Shown here: positions 17,543 through 26,256 of the stretch, piece after piece | Numbering within the stretch: position 1 is the stretch's first letter | Layout of the letters: every line of letters begins with the position of its first letter | Origin: Terriglobales bacterium | Lineage (GTDB): Bacteria > Acidobacteriota > Terriglobia > Terriglobales > Acidobacteriaceae | NCBI GenBank assembly: GCA_025936825.1 | Contig: JAICSO010000010.1 | Coordinates: 144,257-181,236, forward strand | Direction of reading: 5' to 3' | Length of the DNA: 36,980 bases | Position numbers and translations under genes: made by a program | The notes under the pieces: generated by a model | Database searches by the model: none | What the model saw: only the letters and a program-made list of their open reading frames with translations | What the model was told of the DNA's origin: nothing

Positions 17543-20500
17543 TCAGTTGACCTGTTCCACAGCAATCGCAATCTCGGGAACGCGCTTTTCGGTTTTCGGG
17601 CAAATGCCCCGGTAGGCGCAGGAATTGCAGTGATAACCAATCTTGGGGTCGAACTTGCCTTCCGCGATTTTCACCGCGATCTTCTCCACTTCGATCCGCG
17701 CCTCTTCCAATTGAATTGCACTTCGGACGGTACTGATCAGCGTGTTCCCATCCAGGTTATGAAACTCCAACCGTTCGGGAATGTAGCCCCACTTCTCGCT
17801 AGCCGCGAGGGCATACAACGAAAGCTGTAGGCTCTCGTCAGCGTCTTCCTGCGACTTCGGCTTGCCGGTTTTGTAATCCACAATGACAACGCGGCCATCT
17901 CCGGCGCGGTCCATGCGATCGATCCGGCCTACTAGAGTGGTCGCTCCGATCTTGATGTTGAAGTATTCCTCCGTGTGAAGGACCTCGGTGTGACTTTCGT
18001 TGGCGGCGAGGAACTCCTTCAACTGCGCAATTCCCTGCTGCTCGTACAAATCATGCTGGTATGGATCGGCAATCGCCTCGGAGCGGAGATCGTCGCGGAA
18101 CAGCTGAAGAAGCTCTGGCTCGGTCTTGGCACGGCCCAGCTTAATGGAATCGTAGTAGGTGCGCAGGACGCGGTGCATCGAAGCCCCATACTGCAGTGCA
18201 GCCGAAACGTCGCCGGGGATTCTCCAGTCGCGATCCAGCTTGAACCGTAGCGGGCAGAGTTTGTAGTTGTCGATGGCGCTCGCGCTCAAGGTACTTGCGA
18301 GATCCGATGCCGGCGGCATTCCCACCCACTCTGAGAGACGCGACGCGGGTGTAAGGACCTCTTCTTCGGCGAAGATCGCGGTTTGGAATTCCCTGCAATT
18401 ACGCTCCCGCAGCACCGGCTTGAGTTCCCGCGCCTTCAGCAGCTCGCGCAAATATCCCGGAGGCGTCTTGTCCTTCTCACCACGTCCAAAGGGCGCGTAG
18501 ATGGTCAGAGTGTCGCGGGCGCGGGTCATCGCCACATAGAAAAGACGACGCTCCTCGTGCTCGCAGAGAGTCTTGTCGTCGAAGTCGGAGAACGAAGTGG
18601 AGTTGCGAAGTTCGCGAGGGAAATCGATGAGGCTCTCGCGGTAGGCTGCGGGGAAACTTGGCTTAGTCGCCCGAAGAACGAAGACGTGCTCGTATTCCAG
18701 GCCCTTAGCGCCGTGGACGGTCATCAGCTTAACCGAATTTTCTTCTTCGGTCATGGCCAGCGGCACCGTGCCGCGCGCCTCGCGGAAGTATTCGAGGTAC
18801 TCCAGGAACTCGGTGGGACTGCCGCTCTCAGTCAAAGGGAATTCTTGCCACTTCTGCGCAAATTCCAGGAAGGCATTCACCGCAGAATTTCGCGGCACCT
18901 GGAACTGGCGCGCAAGCGACATCAGGGCTGAGTTCGCCTTCAGTCCTGAAGTAGAGGCCCGGGCCTTGTCGATTGAGCCAAGCACCTCGGGGCCACCGGG
19001 AATTATCGGCAACACACCGAGCACTCCCGCATTCGAATCGCGAGGCAGCGACTTTAGCGCGCTGCGCAGCGCGTTCGGATCGACGGTGAACTGGCGCAAG
19101 GCGACGACACGAAGCAGTGACGCGCTGTCCCCAGGCATGAATACGGCGGAGAGGCAGGCGAGCAGGTCGCGCACCTCGGGCGTGTCCAGCACGTCCATGG
19201 CTTCGATCGAGAACGGAACGTTGTTGCGGGCCAGTTCATTGGCCACCTCGTCGCGGTGAGTGTGGATACGATACAGAATCGCAATATCCTTCCATTGACA
19301 TCGCGAGCGCTTGCGGCGGTCGAGAAGCGTTGTGACCAGGTCAGTGGCTTCCATGAATGCGCTGGTGACCAGCACGGCCTCCACGAGGGCGCGCTTGGAG
19401 GCTAGCTCACGCTCCTGCTCGTCTCTTGCGGAAAGCAGCGGCTCCCGGCGATATGGAGCACCGGATTGCGACGATATCTCGGGATTTTTGTCGATCACTG
19501 CATAAGCCGACTTGAGGATCGGCGTGGTCGATCGCCGGTTGCGAGTCAGGGAAACCAGTTTTGCATCCGGAAACCGCTGCAGGAATAAATCGAATGCTTC
19601 GCTCGAAGCACCACGGAAGCGGTAGATGCCCTGGTCGGGATCGCCCACGGCGAAGATGTTCTGAGTCTCTGAATTGCCGCCTGCAATCTTGCCTAAGACT
19701 TCAATCTGCGCGAAGTTGGCGTCCTGAAATTCATCGACGAGGATGAACTTCGCCCTTCCCCTAGCTTTCGCGAGCACCTCAGGGTTGTTCGCCAACAGAT
19801 CATTCGCGCCGAGAATCATGTGGCTGAACGTGCCGAGATTCCGCTCGCGAAGCATTCGTTCCACCGTCTCGAAGACGAAAGCAATCTCGCGACAACGCCC
19901 GAGTGCTTCTTCGTCGCTGATTTCGTCAATGTCTTTGGATTTCGTGACCCTCGGAATTGGCAGTTCGCCCTTTTCCAGTCGGCAAACGTAGTTGCGGTAG
20001 GCCTCCGGGGTGACCAGTTCGTCGTGGCAACGGCGGATGAAATCCAGCAGATCATCCAGGAACTTGGAGACATTTGCCGCGCGAACGAAGTGGTTCAGCT
20101 TCAGTTCGCGCAAGTTCTTGCGCAAGAAGATCCACAGTTGCTTGTCATCGAGTACGCCGAATTTTCGGTCGGCGGCGATGAGTAGTTCGTTGCAGTATGC
20201 GTGAAAGGTACAAACCTGCAGACCTTGGACTTCCCGCTTTCCTAGTTCCGCACCAAGGCGGTCGCGCATCTGGGCGGCAGCGTTGTCGGTATAAGTAAGG
20301 GCAATGATCTCGTCGGGACGTGCGTGGCCGTCGCGAATGAGGCTGGCTATGCGCCGGATGAGAACCGTTGTTTTGCCGGTCCCGGCGCCCGCCACGACCA
20401 GCATGGGCCCATGCACATGCTCGATTGCCTGCTGTTGTTGAGGATCAGGAAGGATGTGTGGCTTAGAATTCACCTGGTGAGGACCACTAAGCAGGAGCAT
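17543..20500 (-). CDS. Single-chain UvrD/Rep-type helicase with C-terminal Fe-S PD-(D/E)XK nuclease
   Basis: 985 residues. SF1A helicase motifs are complete: Q-motif region PDPQQQQAIEH, Walker A VVAGAGTGKTT (Lys near 42), ALTYTDNAAAQM, Walker B FILVDEFQDAN (near 255), GDPDQGIYRFRGA, VKLMTVHGAKGLEYEHVFV and RLFYVAMTRARDTL. The C-terminal third is a RecB/AddB-type nuclease: GRIDRMD..VVIVDYKTGK (Asp near 875). Four cysteines fit an iron-sulfur staple: one in YKLCPLRF (near 748), and CNSCAYRGIC (Cx2Cx5C, near 955). It probably processes DNA ends in recombination repair, like one subunit of AddAB or AdnAB. No partner gene is adjacent. The ATG at 20500 lacks a ribosome site; a GTG ten codons later is an alternative start. 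Confidence 0.9.
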   Translation of the reverse strand: MLLLSGPHQVNSKPHILPDPQQQQAIEHVHGPMLVVAGAGTGKTTVLIRRIASLIRDGHARPDEIIALTYTDNAAAQMRDRLGAELGKREVQGLQVCTFHAYCNELLIAADRKFGVLDDKQLWIFLRKNLRELKLNHFVRAANVSKFLDDLLDFIRRCHDELVTPEAYRNYVCRLEKGELPIPRVTKSKDIDEISDEEALGRCREIAFVFETVERMLRERNLGTFSHMILGANDLLANNPEVLAKARGRAKFILVDEFQDANFAQIEVLGKIAGGNSETQNIFAVGDPDQGIYRFRGASSEAFDLFLQRFPDAKLVSLTRNRRSTTPILKSAYAVIDKNPEISSQSGAPYRREPLLSARDEQERELASKRALVEAVLVTSAFMEATDLVTTLLDRRKRSRCQWKDIAILYRIHTHRDEVANELARNNVPFSIEAMDVLDTPEVRDLLACLSAVFMPGDSASLLRVVALRQFTVDPNALRSALKSLPRDSNAGVLGVLPIIPGGPEVLGSIDKARASTSGLKANSALMSLARQFQVPRNSAVNAFLEFAQKWQEFPLTESGSPTEFLEYLEYFREARGTVPLAMTEEENSVKLMTVHGAKGLEYEHVFVLRATKPSFPAAYRESLIDFPRELRNSTSFSDFDDKTLCEHEERRLFYVAMTRARDTLTIYAPFGRGEKDKTPPGYLRELLKARELKPVLRERNCREFQTAIFAEEEVLTPASRLSEWVGMPPASDLASTLSASAIDNYKLCPLRFKLDRDWRIPGDVSAALQYGASMHRVLRTYYDSIKLGRAKTEPELLQLFRDDLRSEAIADPYQHDLYEQQGIAQLKEFLAANESHTEVLHTEEYFNIKIGATTLVGRIDRMDRAGDGRVVIVDYKTGKPKSQEDADESLQLSLYALAASEKWGYIPERLEFHNLDGNTLISTVRSAIQLEEARIEVEKIAVKIAEGKFDPKIGYHCNSCAYRGICPKTEKRVPEIAIAVEQVN

Positions 20501-20526
20501 ACCAGACCAGGGCTGAGGAAATACTA

Positions 20527-20961
20527 ATGAAACTCCGGACGCTGAAAGTGATCCTAGCTCTACTTTCGTTAATCTGCATTCTCCTTAGCTGGAAATTGAC
20601 AATGGCCTTAGGCGGAACGGAATTTTCCGGCGGCAGGATTACAGGCCCTCTCTATAGCATGTCCGAATTCGCATTGCTCCTTTTCACGATTTCATTGATT
20701 CTCGTGATCCGATTGCCACGAGCAAGTGCGGCCTTTGTCAGCATTGCAGCGTTGCTTTGCATTCCTCTCAGCTTCTTACTCCTTGCGCCGGGACCGTTCA
20801 GAAGGATTACAGGAGAGGAGTGGACCGTTCCACTACAGTCTAACTTCGTCCTCAGTTTGTGGAACGTGGGATGGGGATTCGCTCTCGCAGCATGCCTTGT
20901 GGTTTCGATTGCAATCCTATTTCAGCCGCGAAGCGGCGAACGAATAGAACCCAGGGCGTAG
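20527..20961 (+). CDS. Four-helix membrane protein of unknown function
   Basis: 144 residues with four hydrophobic segments: about 6-26 (LKVILALLSLICILLSW), 45-65 (SEFALLLFTISLILVIRL), 68-90 (SAAFVSIAALLCIPLSFLLLA) and 115-135 (NVGWGFALAACLVVSIAILF). Short polar loops and a basic, acidic C-terminal tail follow. No family is recognised. GAGGA (20515-20519) lies 7 bases before the ATG. It diverges from the helicase gene 26 bases away, so the two promoters must overlap, and it is convergent with the monooxygenase-fold gene (8-base gap). Confidence 0.7.
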   Translation: MKLRTLKVILALLSLICILLSWKLTMALGGTEFSGGRITGPLYSMSEFALLLFTISLILVIRLPRASAAFVSIAALLCIPLSFLLLAPGPFRRITGEEWTVPLQSNFVLSLWNVGWGFALAACLVVSIAILFQPRSGERIEPRA

Positions 20962-20969
20962 CCGCTTCC

Positions 20970-21326
20970 TCAGCCAAGCACCACACGGCGCCTGAAGGCT
21001 TTACGGTGGCTCATCTCCAACTGGTGAGTCGAGACGATTTCGTAATGCGCGGACTTCGCGTCGTAATGAGCCAGGTACTTGCGTCGTTCTTCCGGGATCA
21101 CAGCGGTTTCGTAATCCTCTCCGGCGACCGCACGAATGGATTCAATGGAATCAAAGAGCATGATCGTTGTGAACTCGATCTCGTTCCCGGCAACTCGCCG
21201 CAACAGGTAACTGCCGATATAACCTTTTGCTTTGCTGATACCGGGTAGTAGTTCCGGTTTCAGCATGGCCTCGTACGCGTCTGCATGTTCAGGCTTGGTA
21301 TAACCGTGCCAAACTCTTGCGATCAT
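20970..21326 (-). CDS. Antibiotic-biosynthesis-monooxygenase-like (ABM/dimeric ferredoxin-like) protein
   Basis: 118 residues. The N-terminus MIARVWHGYTKPEHADAYEAML is typical of the small ABM/EthD-like fold, with the repeating strand-helix pattern (GSYLLRRVAGNEIEFTTIMLFDSIESIRAVAGEDYETAVIPEE). Proteins of this fold dimerise; some are cofactor-free oxygenases and many have unknown substrates. This one is close to uncharacterised ABM proteins and no catalytic residue can be assigned. GGAGG lies 4 bases before the ATG. It follows rsmE by 48 bases on the same strand and may be co-transcribed. Confidence 0.75.
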   Translation of the reverse strand: MIARVWHGYTKPEHADAYEAMLKPELLPGISKAKGYIGSYLLRRVAGNEIEFTTIMLFDSIESIRAVAGEDYETAVIPEERRKYLAHYDAKSAHYEIVSTHQLEMSHRKAFRRRVVLG

Positions 21327-21374
21327 TGTGCCTCCTCCATCACTGGTGGGCCGGAATCACCGGATATCTGATCC

Positions 21375-22079
21375 TCACAGCATAGATGCCGCGACGGCGA
21401 CCGCCGCGATCACAGCGGTTTCAGCCCGCAAGATCGTTGGACCAAGCGATGCGGATTTCCATCCCGCGCTGGCGAAAGCAGCCAACTCCTGTTCTTTCCA
21501 ACCGCCTTCGGGACCGAAGGCAAGGGTCAGAGATTCCCCCGGGATGATTGCATCTCTTAACGGAATTTCCTGCTCCACTTCGGAAAGGACAACGCGACTG
21601 CCGTCGGCCACTCCGGCGACGAAGCCTTTGAACTTGATTGGATTTGCGATCTCCGGCGGCGAAGTTCGCCGCGATTGCTCCGAAGCCTGCTTGACGATGC
21701 GCCTCCAGCGTTCAACGCGCTTTCCAGCCGCCGAGGCAAGATGAGACTCGGTCCGGCCAGCAATCAAAGGCACAATCCGCACGACGCCCAGTTCCGTGCA
21801 CTTCTCGATCGCCCATTCCATGCGATCGAACTTGAAGATGGAAATGGCGACCGAGACAGGCAGCGGCACAGATGCGGCAACTGGATCTCCCAAATCGAAC
21901 TCGACCCGATCCGGCGAAATCGTCGCAATCCGGCCTCGGTGAACATTTCCATTCACCGATATCTCAAATTCCTGTCCGATCTGTGCGCGCAAAACCTGCG
22001 CAAGATGCCGGGCGTGATCGCCGACGAGCATCGCGCGATTCGCGGAGACTTCGTCAGCGATCCAGCGGCGGCGGGTCAT
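21375..22079 (-). CDS. rsmE: 16S rRNA (uracil-1498-N3)-methyltransferase
   Basis: 234 residues. RsmE methylates U1498 of 16S rRNA with S-adenosylmethionine. Recognised by the N-terminal PUA-like part (HARHLAQVLRAQIGQEFEI), FKFDRMEWAIEKCTELGVVRIVPL, the QSRRTSPPEI segment, and the SPOUT knot motifs LTLAFGPEGGW and SLGPTILRAETA. It follows the hrcA-grpE-dnaJ cluster, a common neighbour order. Inverted repeat B sits in the 82-base gap between dnaJ and this gene, so it may be a separate transcript or a read-through. Confidence 0.93.
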   Translation of the reverse strand: MTRRRWIADEVSANRAMLVGDHARHLAQVLRAQIGQEFEISVNGNVHRGRIATISPDRVEFDLGDPVAASVPLPVSVAISIFKFDRMEWAIEKCTELGVVRIVPLIAGRTESHLASAAGKRVERWRRIVKQASEQSRRTSPPEIANPIKFKGFVAGVADGSRVVLSEVEQEIPLRDAIIPGESLTLAFGPEGGWKEQELAAFASAGWKSASLGPTILRAETAVIAAVAVAASML

Positions 22080-22090
22080 GGAGTTGCCAA

Positions 22091-22161
22091 TAGCTAGTTG
22101 CTAGTTTGTAGCGAAATGGGCAGTCGTTTCTGGCTACTAACAACTAACTACTAGCAACTGG
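22091..22161. repeat. Inverted repeat B built of 7-bp words
   Basis: The left arm is 22091-22112 and the right arm 22132-22161. AGTTGCTAGT (22096-22105) pairs perfectly with ACTAGCAACT (22150-22159). Words step by 7 bp: CTAGTTG, CTAGTTT on the left; CTAGTAG, TTAGTTG, TTAGTAG in the right arm read in reverse complement. It lies directly after the dnaJ stop and before rsmE. Confidence 0.82.
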
Positions 22162-23301
22162 TCACAGTTCATTGAACATCTCTTTCACTTTGCCCAGGAG
22201 CGTACGCCGCTGCGGCTTGTTCTCGACGGGTGTGGTCCCTTGCAATTCCTGCAGCAACTCGCGCTGGCGCTTATTGAGCTTGGTCGGCGTCTGCACACGG
22301 ACTTCGACAAACAGATCGCCCTTTCCATGCCCATTCAGCACCGGCACGCCCTTGTTCCGCAGCTTTAGCACTGCGCCGGACTGCGTGCCCTCGGGGATTT
22401 TCAACATCTGCTCTCCTTCGAGGGTCGGGACTTGAATCTCCGTGCCCAGGGCAGCCTGGGTAAAGGAAATCGGAACTACGCAATGCAGATCAGTTCCCTC
22501 GCGCTCAAAGAAGGGGTGATCGTTCACATGCAGTACGACATAAAGGTCCCCTGCAGGGCCGCCCTGCACACCTGCCTCGCCAAGTCCGCTGAAACGAATG
22601 CGGGTTTCTTCCTCGACGCCGGCGGGGATCTTCGCCTCGACCGTCTTCTGCTGAATGATGCGCGCTTCACCTTTGCATTTCGGGCACGGATCGCTCACCA
22701 CCGTACCAGCGCCCTGGCATGCTGGGCATGTGCGGGCAATGCTGAAGAATCCCTGCTGATATCGAACTTGCCCGCGTCCTCCGCAAGTGCGGCAGGTGGT
22801 CGGAGCTTTGCCGTTTGCGCTGCCTGAGCCTTTGCAGGAATCGCATTGCTCAAAACGGCGGTAGGAAATCTTCTTCTCCGTTCCGAAGACTGCTTCCTCA
22901 AATTCGATGGTGATGTCTTCGCGCAAATCGGCGCCGCGTTGGGCACGTGTACGGCGGCCTCCGCGACCGCCTCCGCCAAAGATGTCGCTGAACCCGAAGA
23001 ACTCGCCGAAGATGTCGTTGAAGTCCTGGAAAACGCTGGCATCAAAGCCGCCACCAGCAGCCGCGCCCCCTACGCCCGCATGCCCGAACCGGTCATACAT
23101 GCTTCGTTTTTCGGCGTCGGCCAGGATGGCGTAAGCCTCGCTACATTCCTTGAACTTTTCTTCCGCATCCGGATTATTCGGATTGCGGTCGGGATGGAAC
23201 TGCAGCGCCAGCTTGCGGTACGCGCTCTTGATTTCCTGCTCGCTCGCGCCCCTCTGGACGCCGAGCACCTCGTAATAATCTCGTTTTACGTTGCTAGGCA
23301 G
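22162..23301 (-). CDS. dnaJ: Chaperone DnaJ (probable CTG start)
   Basis: 379 residues from a CTG at 23301-23299; a GTG at 23268 would cut off the first J-domain residues ([10 protein letters not shown]). The longer form is supported by GAGGG 7 bases before the CTG and by the in-frame KRDYYE text that all DnaJ proteins carry; no ATG, GTG or TTG exists between the upstream stop and 23268. Domains: J-domain with HPD (QFHPDRN), Gly/Phe region ([22 protein letters not shown]), four CxxCxGxG-type zinc repeats ([32 protein letters not shown]), and the C-terminal substrate domains. It stimulates DnaK ATPase. It follows grpE by 19 bases; dnaK is not in the window. Confidence 0.9.
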   Translation of the reverse strand: MPSNVKRDYYEVLGVQRGASEQEIKSAYRKLALQFHPDRNPNNPDAEEKFKECSEAYAILADAEKRSMYDRFGHAGVGGAAAGGGFDASVFQDFNDIFGEFFGFSDIFGGGGRGGRRTRAQRGADLREDITIEFEEAVFGTEKKISYRRFEQCDSCKGSGSANGKAPTTCRTCGGRGQVRYQQGFFSIARTCPACQGAGTVVSDPCPKCKGEARIIQQKTVEAKIPAGVEEETRIRFSGLGEAGVQGGPAGDLYVVLHVNDHPFFEREGTDLHCVVPISFTQAALGTEIQVPTLEGEQMLKIPEGTQSGAVLKLRNKGVPVLNGHGKGDLFVEVRVQTPTKLNKRQRELLQELQGTTPVENKPQRRTLLGKVKEMFNEL

Positions 23302-23320
23302 AGTTTAACCCTCGCGAAAA

Positions 23321-23899
23321 TTAGTGTTTGCCGTTACGCGCCACGCGCACCATGGCCGGACGTAGCAGCCGATCCTTCAATTTGTAACCACGCTGTAGCT
23401 CATCAATGACTTCGTTGTCCTTCGCGTCTTCCGTGTCGACCATCTCAATGGCTTCGTGAAAACGCGGATCGAACTGCTGGCCCTTGGCCTTGACTGGCTG
23501 CACTCCAATCTTGGTCAAAGCATCGAGCAGTTGCTTGTGAATCAGTTCAACGCCCAGGTGAAACTCTGACTTCTCAGGCGACGATTGCAGCGCGCGGTCG
23601 AAGCTGTCCATGACGGGAATCAAAGTCTTTACCGTGTCGGTCAGAGCGTAATCGCGATAATCCTGCTGCTCACGTTGCGCGCGCTTGCGCGCGTTGTCGA
23701 ATTCCGCCTGCATTCGAGCCATACGGTCGACCAGCAGGTCGCGCTCAGCGCGGAGCTTTTCGACTTCAGACACCCTTTCGCCCTGGGCCTGCTCCGTTGT
23801 CGGGCTCGGCTGGTCCTCGCTCCCATCCGATGGTGGAAGCTCGTGTTCTACATCCATCTCTTGCTCTTGATACTCAGTTTTTCCGTTTGTTCTCGCCAT
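23321..23899 (-). CDS. grpE: Nucleotide exchange factor GrpE
   Basis: 192 residues. GrpE releases ADP from DnaK. The acidic, disordered N-terminus (about 1-45) leads into the long dimerising coiled coil (VEKLRAERDLLVDRMARMQAEFDNARKRAQREQQD), then the family segment LIPVMDSFDRAL, then FDPRFHEAIEMVDT and the C-terminal beta domain with LQRGYKLKDRLLRPAMVRVA. The ATG lies 2 bases after the hrcA stop, so the genes are co-translated from one mRNA. Confidence 0.95.
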   Translation of the reverse strand: MARTNGKTEYQEQEMDVEHELPPSDGSEDQPSPTTEQAQGERVSEVEKLRAERDLLVDRMARMQAEFDNARKRAQREQQDYRDYALTDTVKTLIPVMDSFDRALQSSPEKSEFHLGVELIHKQLLDALTKIGVQPVKAKGQQFDPRFHEAIEMVDTEDAKDNEVIDELQRGYKLKDRLLRPAMVRVARNGKH

Positions 23900-23901
23900 G
23901 A

Positions 23902-24942
23902 CTACTCATTCTCATTCAGGATTTTGTCAAACAGCCGCGCGATATAGGAGACGGCGGTAATCGTGTGTTGATAATCGATGCGCGGCGGTCCCAATACTGC
24001 CAGGGACCCCATCACTTCTCCGCCCACGCGCGCCGGGGTGCCAATAAGCACCAGATTGCGCATCGAAGGCTGGGCTTCATCCAGACCAATCACTACCCGA
24101 ACCGCTTCCTGCTTGGCATCGAGGTAGGCGCTCAATAGTTCGACGAGGCGCTGCTTTTGATCAAGCGCGGCCAGCAACTCCTGCAAGCGCGACCGGTCCT
24201 GCTCGTTAGCAACCAGATTGGATGCCCCTTCGATAAAAACGACCTGCGCGGAATCATCGCCGGAAAGCACACCCTGTTTATAGAGTTGCTCCACCGAGGA
24301 CATCAGCCGGTCGTACTCACTGCGTTCCTGCTCCAGTCGACGCGCAATCTCGCCTCGCACTGCTTCCAGAGTCCACCCACGAAAGTTGTCGTTTATGAAG
24401 CGCGCGGCAACATCCAAGTCGGACTGCGGCAGATCCAGACGTAATACTCGATCGCGCACCAGGCCTGACTTCGTGACAACTACCGCAAGCACCTTCTGAT
24501 CTCCCAGTCGCGAGAAATAAACGTGCTCCAGCGCGTTCTTCGGTCCGCTCACCGCTATGGTTACACCGACGTTGCGCGAAATCAGCGACAGCACGTGCGA
24601 GGTGCGCTCCATGAACTCCTGCACGTCGCTGACACCGCGAAGCGAATCGTCAATGACGCTGGCATCTGCTTGGGACAGTTGCGTCTTCCCGCTGAGTTGC
24701 TCGACGTAGTAGCGATACGCGGCGGTACTCGGGACCCTGCCAGCTGACGTGTGCGGCTGCTCAAGATATCCGGCATCGACGAGGTCAGCCATGACATTTC
24801 GGATCGTGGCGGGACTCAAACCTTCCCGGCTCCCCCTCGAAAGCACACGCGACCCTACCGGTTCGCCGGTCGAGATGTATGTCTCGACGATGGCGGTCAG
24901 AATCTCGCGTTCCCGATTTCCTATGGGTTGACCAGCCGACAT
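23902..24942 (-). CDS. hrcA: Heat-inducible transcription repressor HrcA
   Basis: 346 residues, normal length. Winged-helix N-terminus with REREILTAIVETYISTGEPVGSRVLSRG and LSPATIRNVMADLVDAGYLEQPHTSAGRVP, then the GAF-like domain (KVLAVVVTKSGLVRDRVL) and a C-terminal LSAYLDAKQEAVRVVIG region. HrcA represses chaperone operons by binding CIRCE (TTAGCACTC-N9-GAGTGCTAA). I searched the region before this gene by eye and did not see CIRCE. It is the first gene of the hrcA-grpE-dnaJ cluster. The ATG has no Shine-Dalgarno sequence; a -10-like TATAAC ends 9 bases upstream. Confidence 0.94.
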   Translation of the reverse strand: MSAGQPIGNREREILTAIVETYISTGEPVGSRVLSRGSREGLSPATIRNVMADLVDAGYLEQPHTSAGRVPSTAAYRYYVEQLSGKTQLSQADASVIDDSLRGVSDVQEFMERTSHVLSLISRNVGVTIAVSGPKNALEHVYFSRLGDQKVLAVVVTKSGLVRDRVLRLDLPQSDLDVAARFINDNFRGWTLEAVRGEIARRLEQERSEYDRLMSSVEQLYKQGVLSGDDSAQVVFIEGASNLVANEQDRSRLQELLAALDQKQRLVELLSAYLDAKQEAVRVVIGLDEAQPSMRNLVLIGTPARVGGEVMGSLAVLGPPRIDYQHTITAVSYIARLFDKILNENE

Positions 24943-24951
24943 ACTTTGATT

Positions 24952-24957
24952 GTTATA
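24952..24957 (-). promoter_or_regulatory. Candidate -10 element for hrcA-grpE-dnaJ
   Basis: TATAAC on the minus strand ends 9 bases before the hrcA ATG. No Shine-Dalgarno and no good -35 were seen. The transcript would have a leader of only a few bases. Confidence 0.3.
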
Positions 24958-25219
24958 GGAGAGCCCCGCCGCTAAGCCAGAGACACCCTTCGGAGCAACA
25001 GCTTAGAAAACAACAAGTTAGATGACGACCACTCATCCAGACCTGAAGGCGGGCTCGGCACAACCGATCCGCTCCCCACCTTATATTCTAGCCACTCAGA
25101 AAACCTGTGTCAGTACCTGAAAGGCTCCTGTCTATTGGATGATGAATACAGGCTAGCGGATTGGACCAGTTGGGTGCTGCATTCCCGTGTTATTCGGGAC
25201 CCGCTCTAAGCCTGGACAG
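24958..25219. other. Intergenic region between hrcA and the Mrp gene
   Basis: No gene seen. A short hairpin (TCCCG 25183-25187, CGGGA 25195-25199) lies just after the Mrp stop on the minus strand but has no T run. It may be a weak Mrp terminator. Confidence 0.4.
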
Positions 25220-26062
25220 CTACTGTATCTGAATGACCCCTTCTCCGCTGCTGGCCCTGATCTGCTGAACCCGGTCCGCGACCTTGCGGGCGAACTCGAA
25301 CAACGACTTCGCGTGAGGCGAGTTCTCGCCTTCCAGAATAGCTGGCTTGCCTTCGTCCCCACCCCGGCGAATCTCCGGATCAAGCTGGATGCTGCCCAGA
25401 AAATCCACCCCAAATTGCCGTGCCATCCGTTCGGCGCCACCCCGGGAGAATACGTCGATTTCATGATTGCAATGCGGACAAACGAAGTAACTCATGTTCT
25501 CGACAATTCCGGCGATATCGACCTTCATCTGGCGGAACATTTCAATGGCCTTGCGGGCGTCCTGCAACGAAACGTCCGACGGCGTTGAAACCACAATGGA
25601 CGCGGTCAACGGTACTGTTTGGATCAATGACAAAGCCACGTCACCCGTTCCGGGAGGCAAATCGACGATTAGGTAATCGAGCACTCCCCACTCTACCTGT
25701 CCTAGGAACTGACGGATGATGGAGTGCAGCATCGGTCCGCGCCAGATCAAAGGCTTGTCGCCGGGATTAAGCAGACCAACGGAAATGGTCTTCAGGCCAT
25801 GCACGGTCAGCGGCTCAATGCGGTTCTCGCCGACCACTCGTGGCTGGGCATTCGTGCCAAGCATTAAGGGAACGTTCGGGCCATAAACGTCTGCATCGAG
25901 CAAACCGGTCTTGTGCCCGAGCTTTGCCAAGGCCAAGGCCAGATTCACCGCCAGCGTCGTTTTACCTACGCCTCCTTTGCCGGAACCGACGGCGACGATC
26001 GCATCCACTCCGGGCAGAGGCTGCGGCCCCTGCTGAGGCTGTCCATGCATATGTGCGTTCAA
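25220..26062 (-). CDS. Mrp/NBP35-type iron-sulfur carrier ATPase, short form
   Basis: 280 residues. A P-loop ATPase that carries and delivers iron-sulfur clusters. Seen: the deviant Walker A VGSGKGGVGKTT (Lys34), LLDADVYGPNVPLMLG, LIVDLPPGTGDVALSL, and the cluster-binding CPHC (Cys195, Cys198) after GIVENMSYFV. The N-terminal MIP18/DUF59 domain of many bacterial Mrp proteins is absent; the P-loop begins within 30 residues and is preceded by a Gln/Pro/His-rich tail. The TTG start at 26062 is supported by AGGTG 5 bases upstream; an ATG four codons later is the alternative. It diverges from the TPR-protein gene. Confidence 0.9.
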   Translation of the reverse strand: MNAHMHGQPQQGPQPLPGVDAIVAVGSGKGGVGKTTLAVNLALALAKLGHKTGLLDADVYGPNVPLMLGTNAQPRVVGENRIEPLTVHGLKTISVGLLNPGDKPLIWRGPMLHSIIRQFLGQVEWGVLDYLIVDLPPGTGDVALSLIQTVPLTASIVVSTPSDVSLQDARKAIEMFRQMKVDIAGIVENMSYFVCPHCNHEIDVFSRGGAERMARQFGVDFLGSIQLDPEIRRGGDEGKPAILEGENSPHAKSLFEFARKVADRVQQIRASSGEGVIQIQ

Positions 26063-26146
26063 GAGATCACCTGGGAGGAAGAGTCCAACTATCGATTATA
26101 AGTGCAGACCTGAGAGCCCGCCGGTCCGGTTTGGCGCCAAGGTTAG

Positions 26147-26218
26147 CCGTGAGCTATGAGCAGTGAGCTTGAGAGCAGGGAGGCCCATCACGGCTCATAG
26201 CTCACCGCTCATCGCTGC
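26147..26218. repeat. Inverted repeat C built of 7-bp words
   Basis: GTGAGCTATGAGC (26149-26161) pairs perfectly with GCTCATAGCTCAC (26193-26205). The arms extend further with mismatches, from about 26147 to 26218. Words step by 7 bp: GTGAGCT, ATGAGCA, GTGAGCT on the left; ATGAGCG, GTGAGCT, ATGAGCC in the right arm read in reverse complement. It lies in the divergent gap between the Mrp and TPR-protein genes, so it is not a terminator for either. Confidence 0.88.
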
Positions 26219-26256
26219 GCGCAGCGTGTTACGATCATCCCATCGGCGGCTCGCTC

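Noticed and set aside
24943-24990. CIRCE operator before hrcA
   Set aside because: TTAGCACTC and GAGTGCTAA were not found; only a chance CTTAGC is present.
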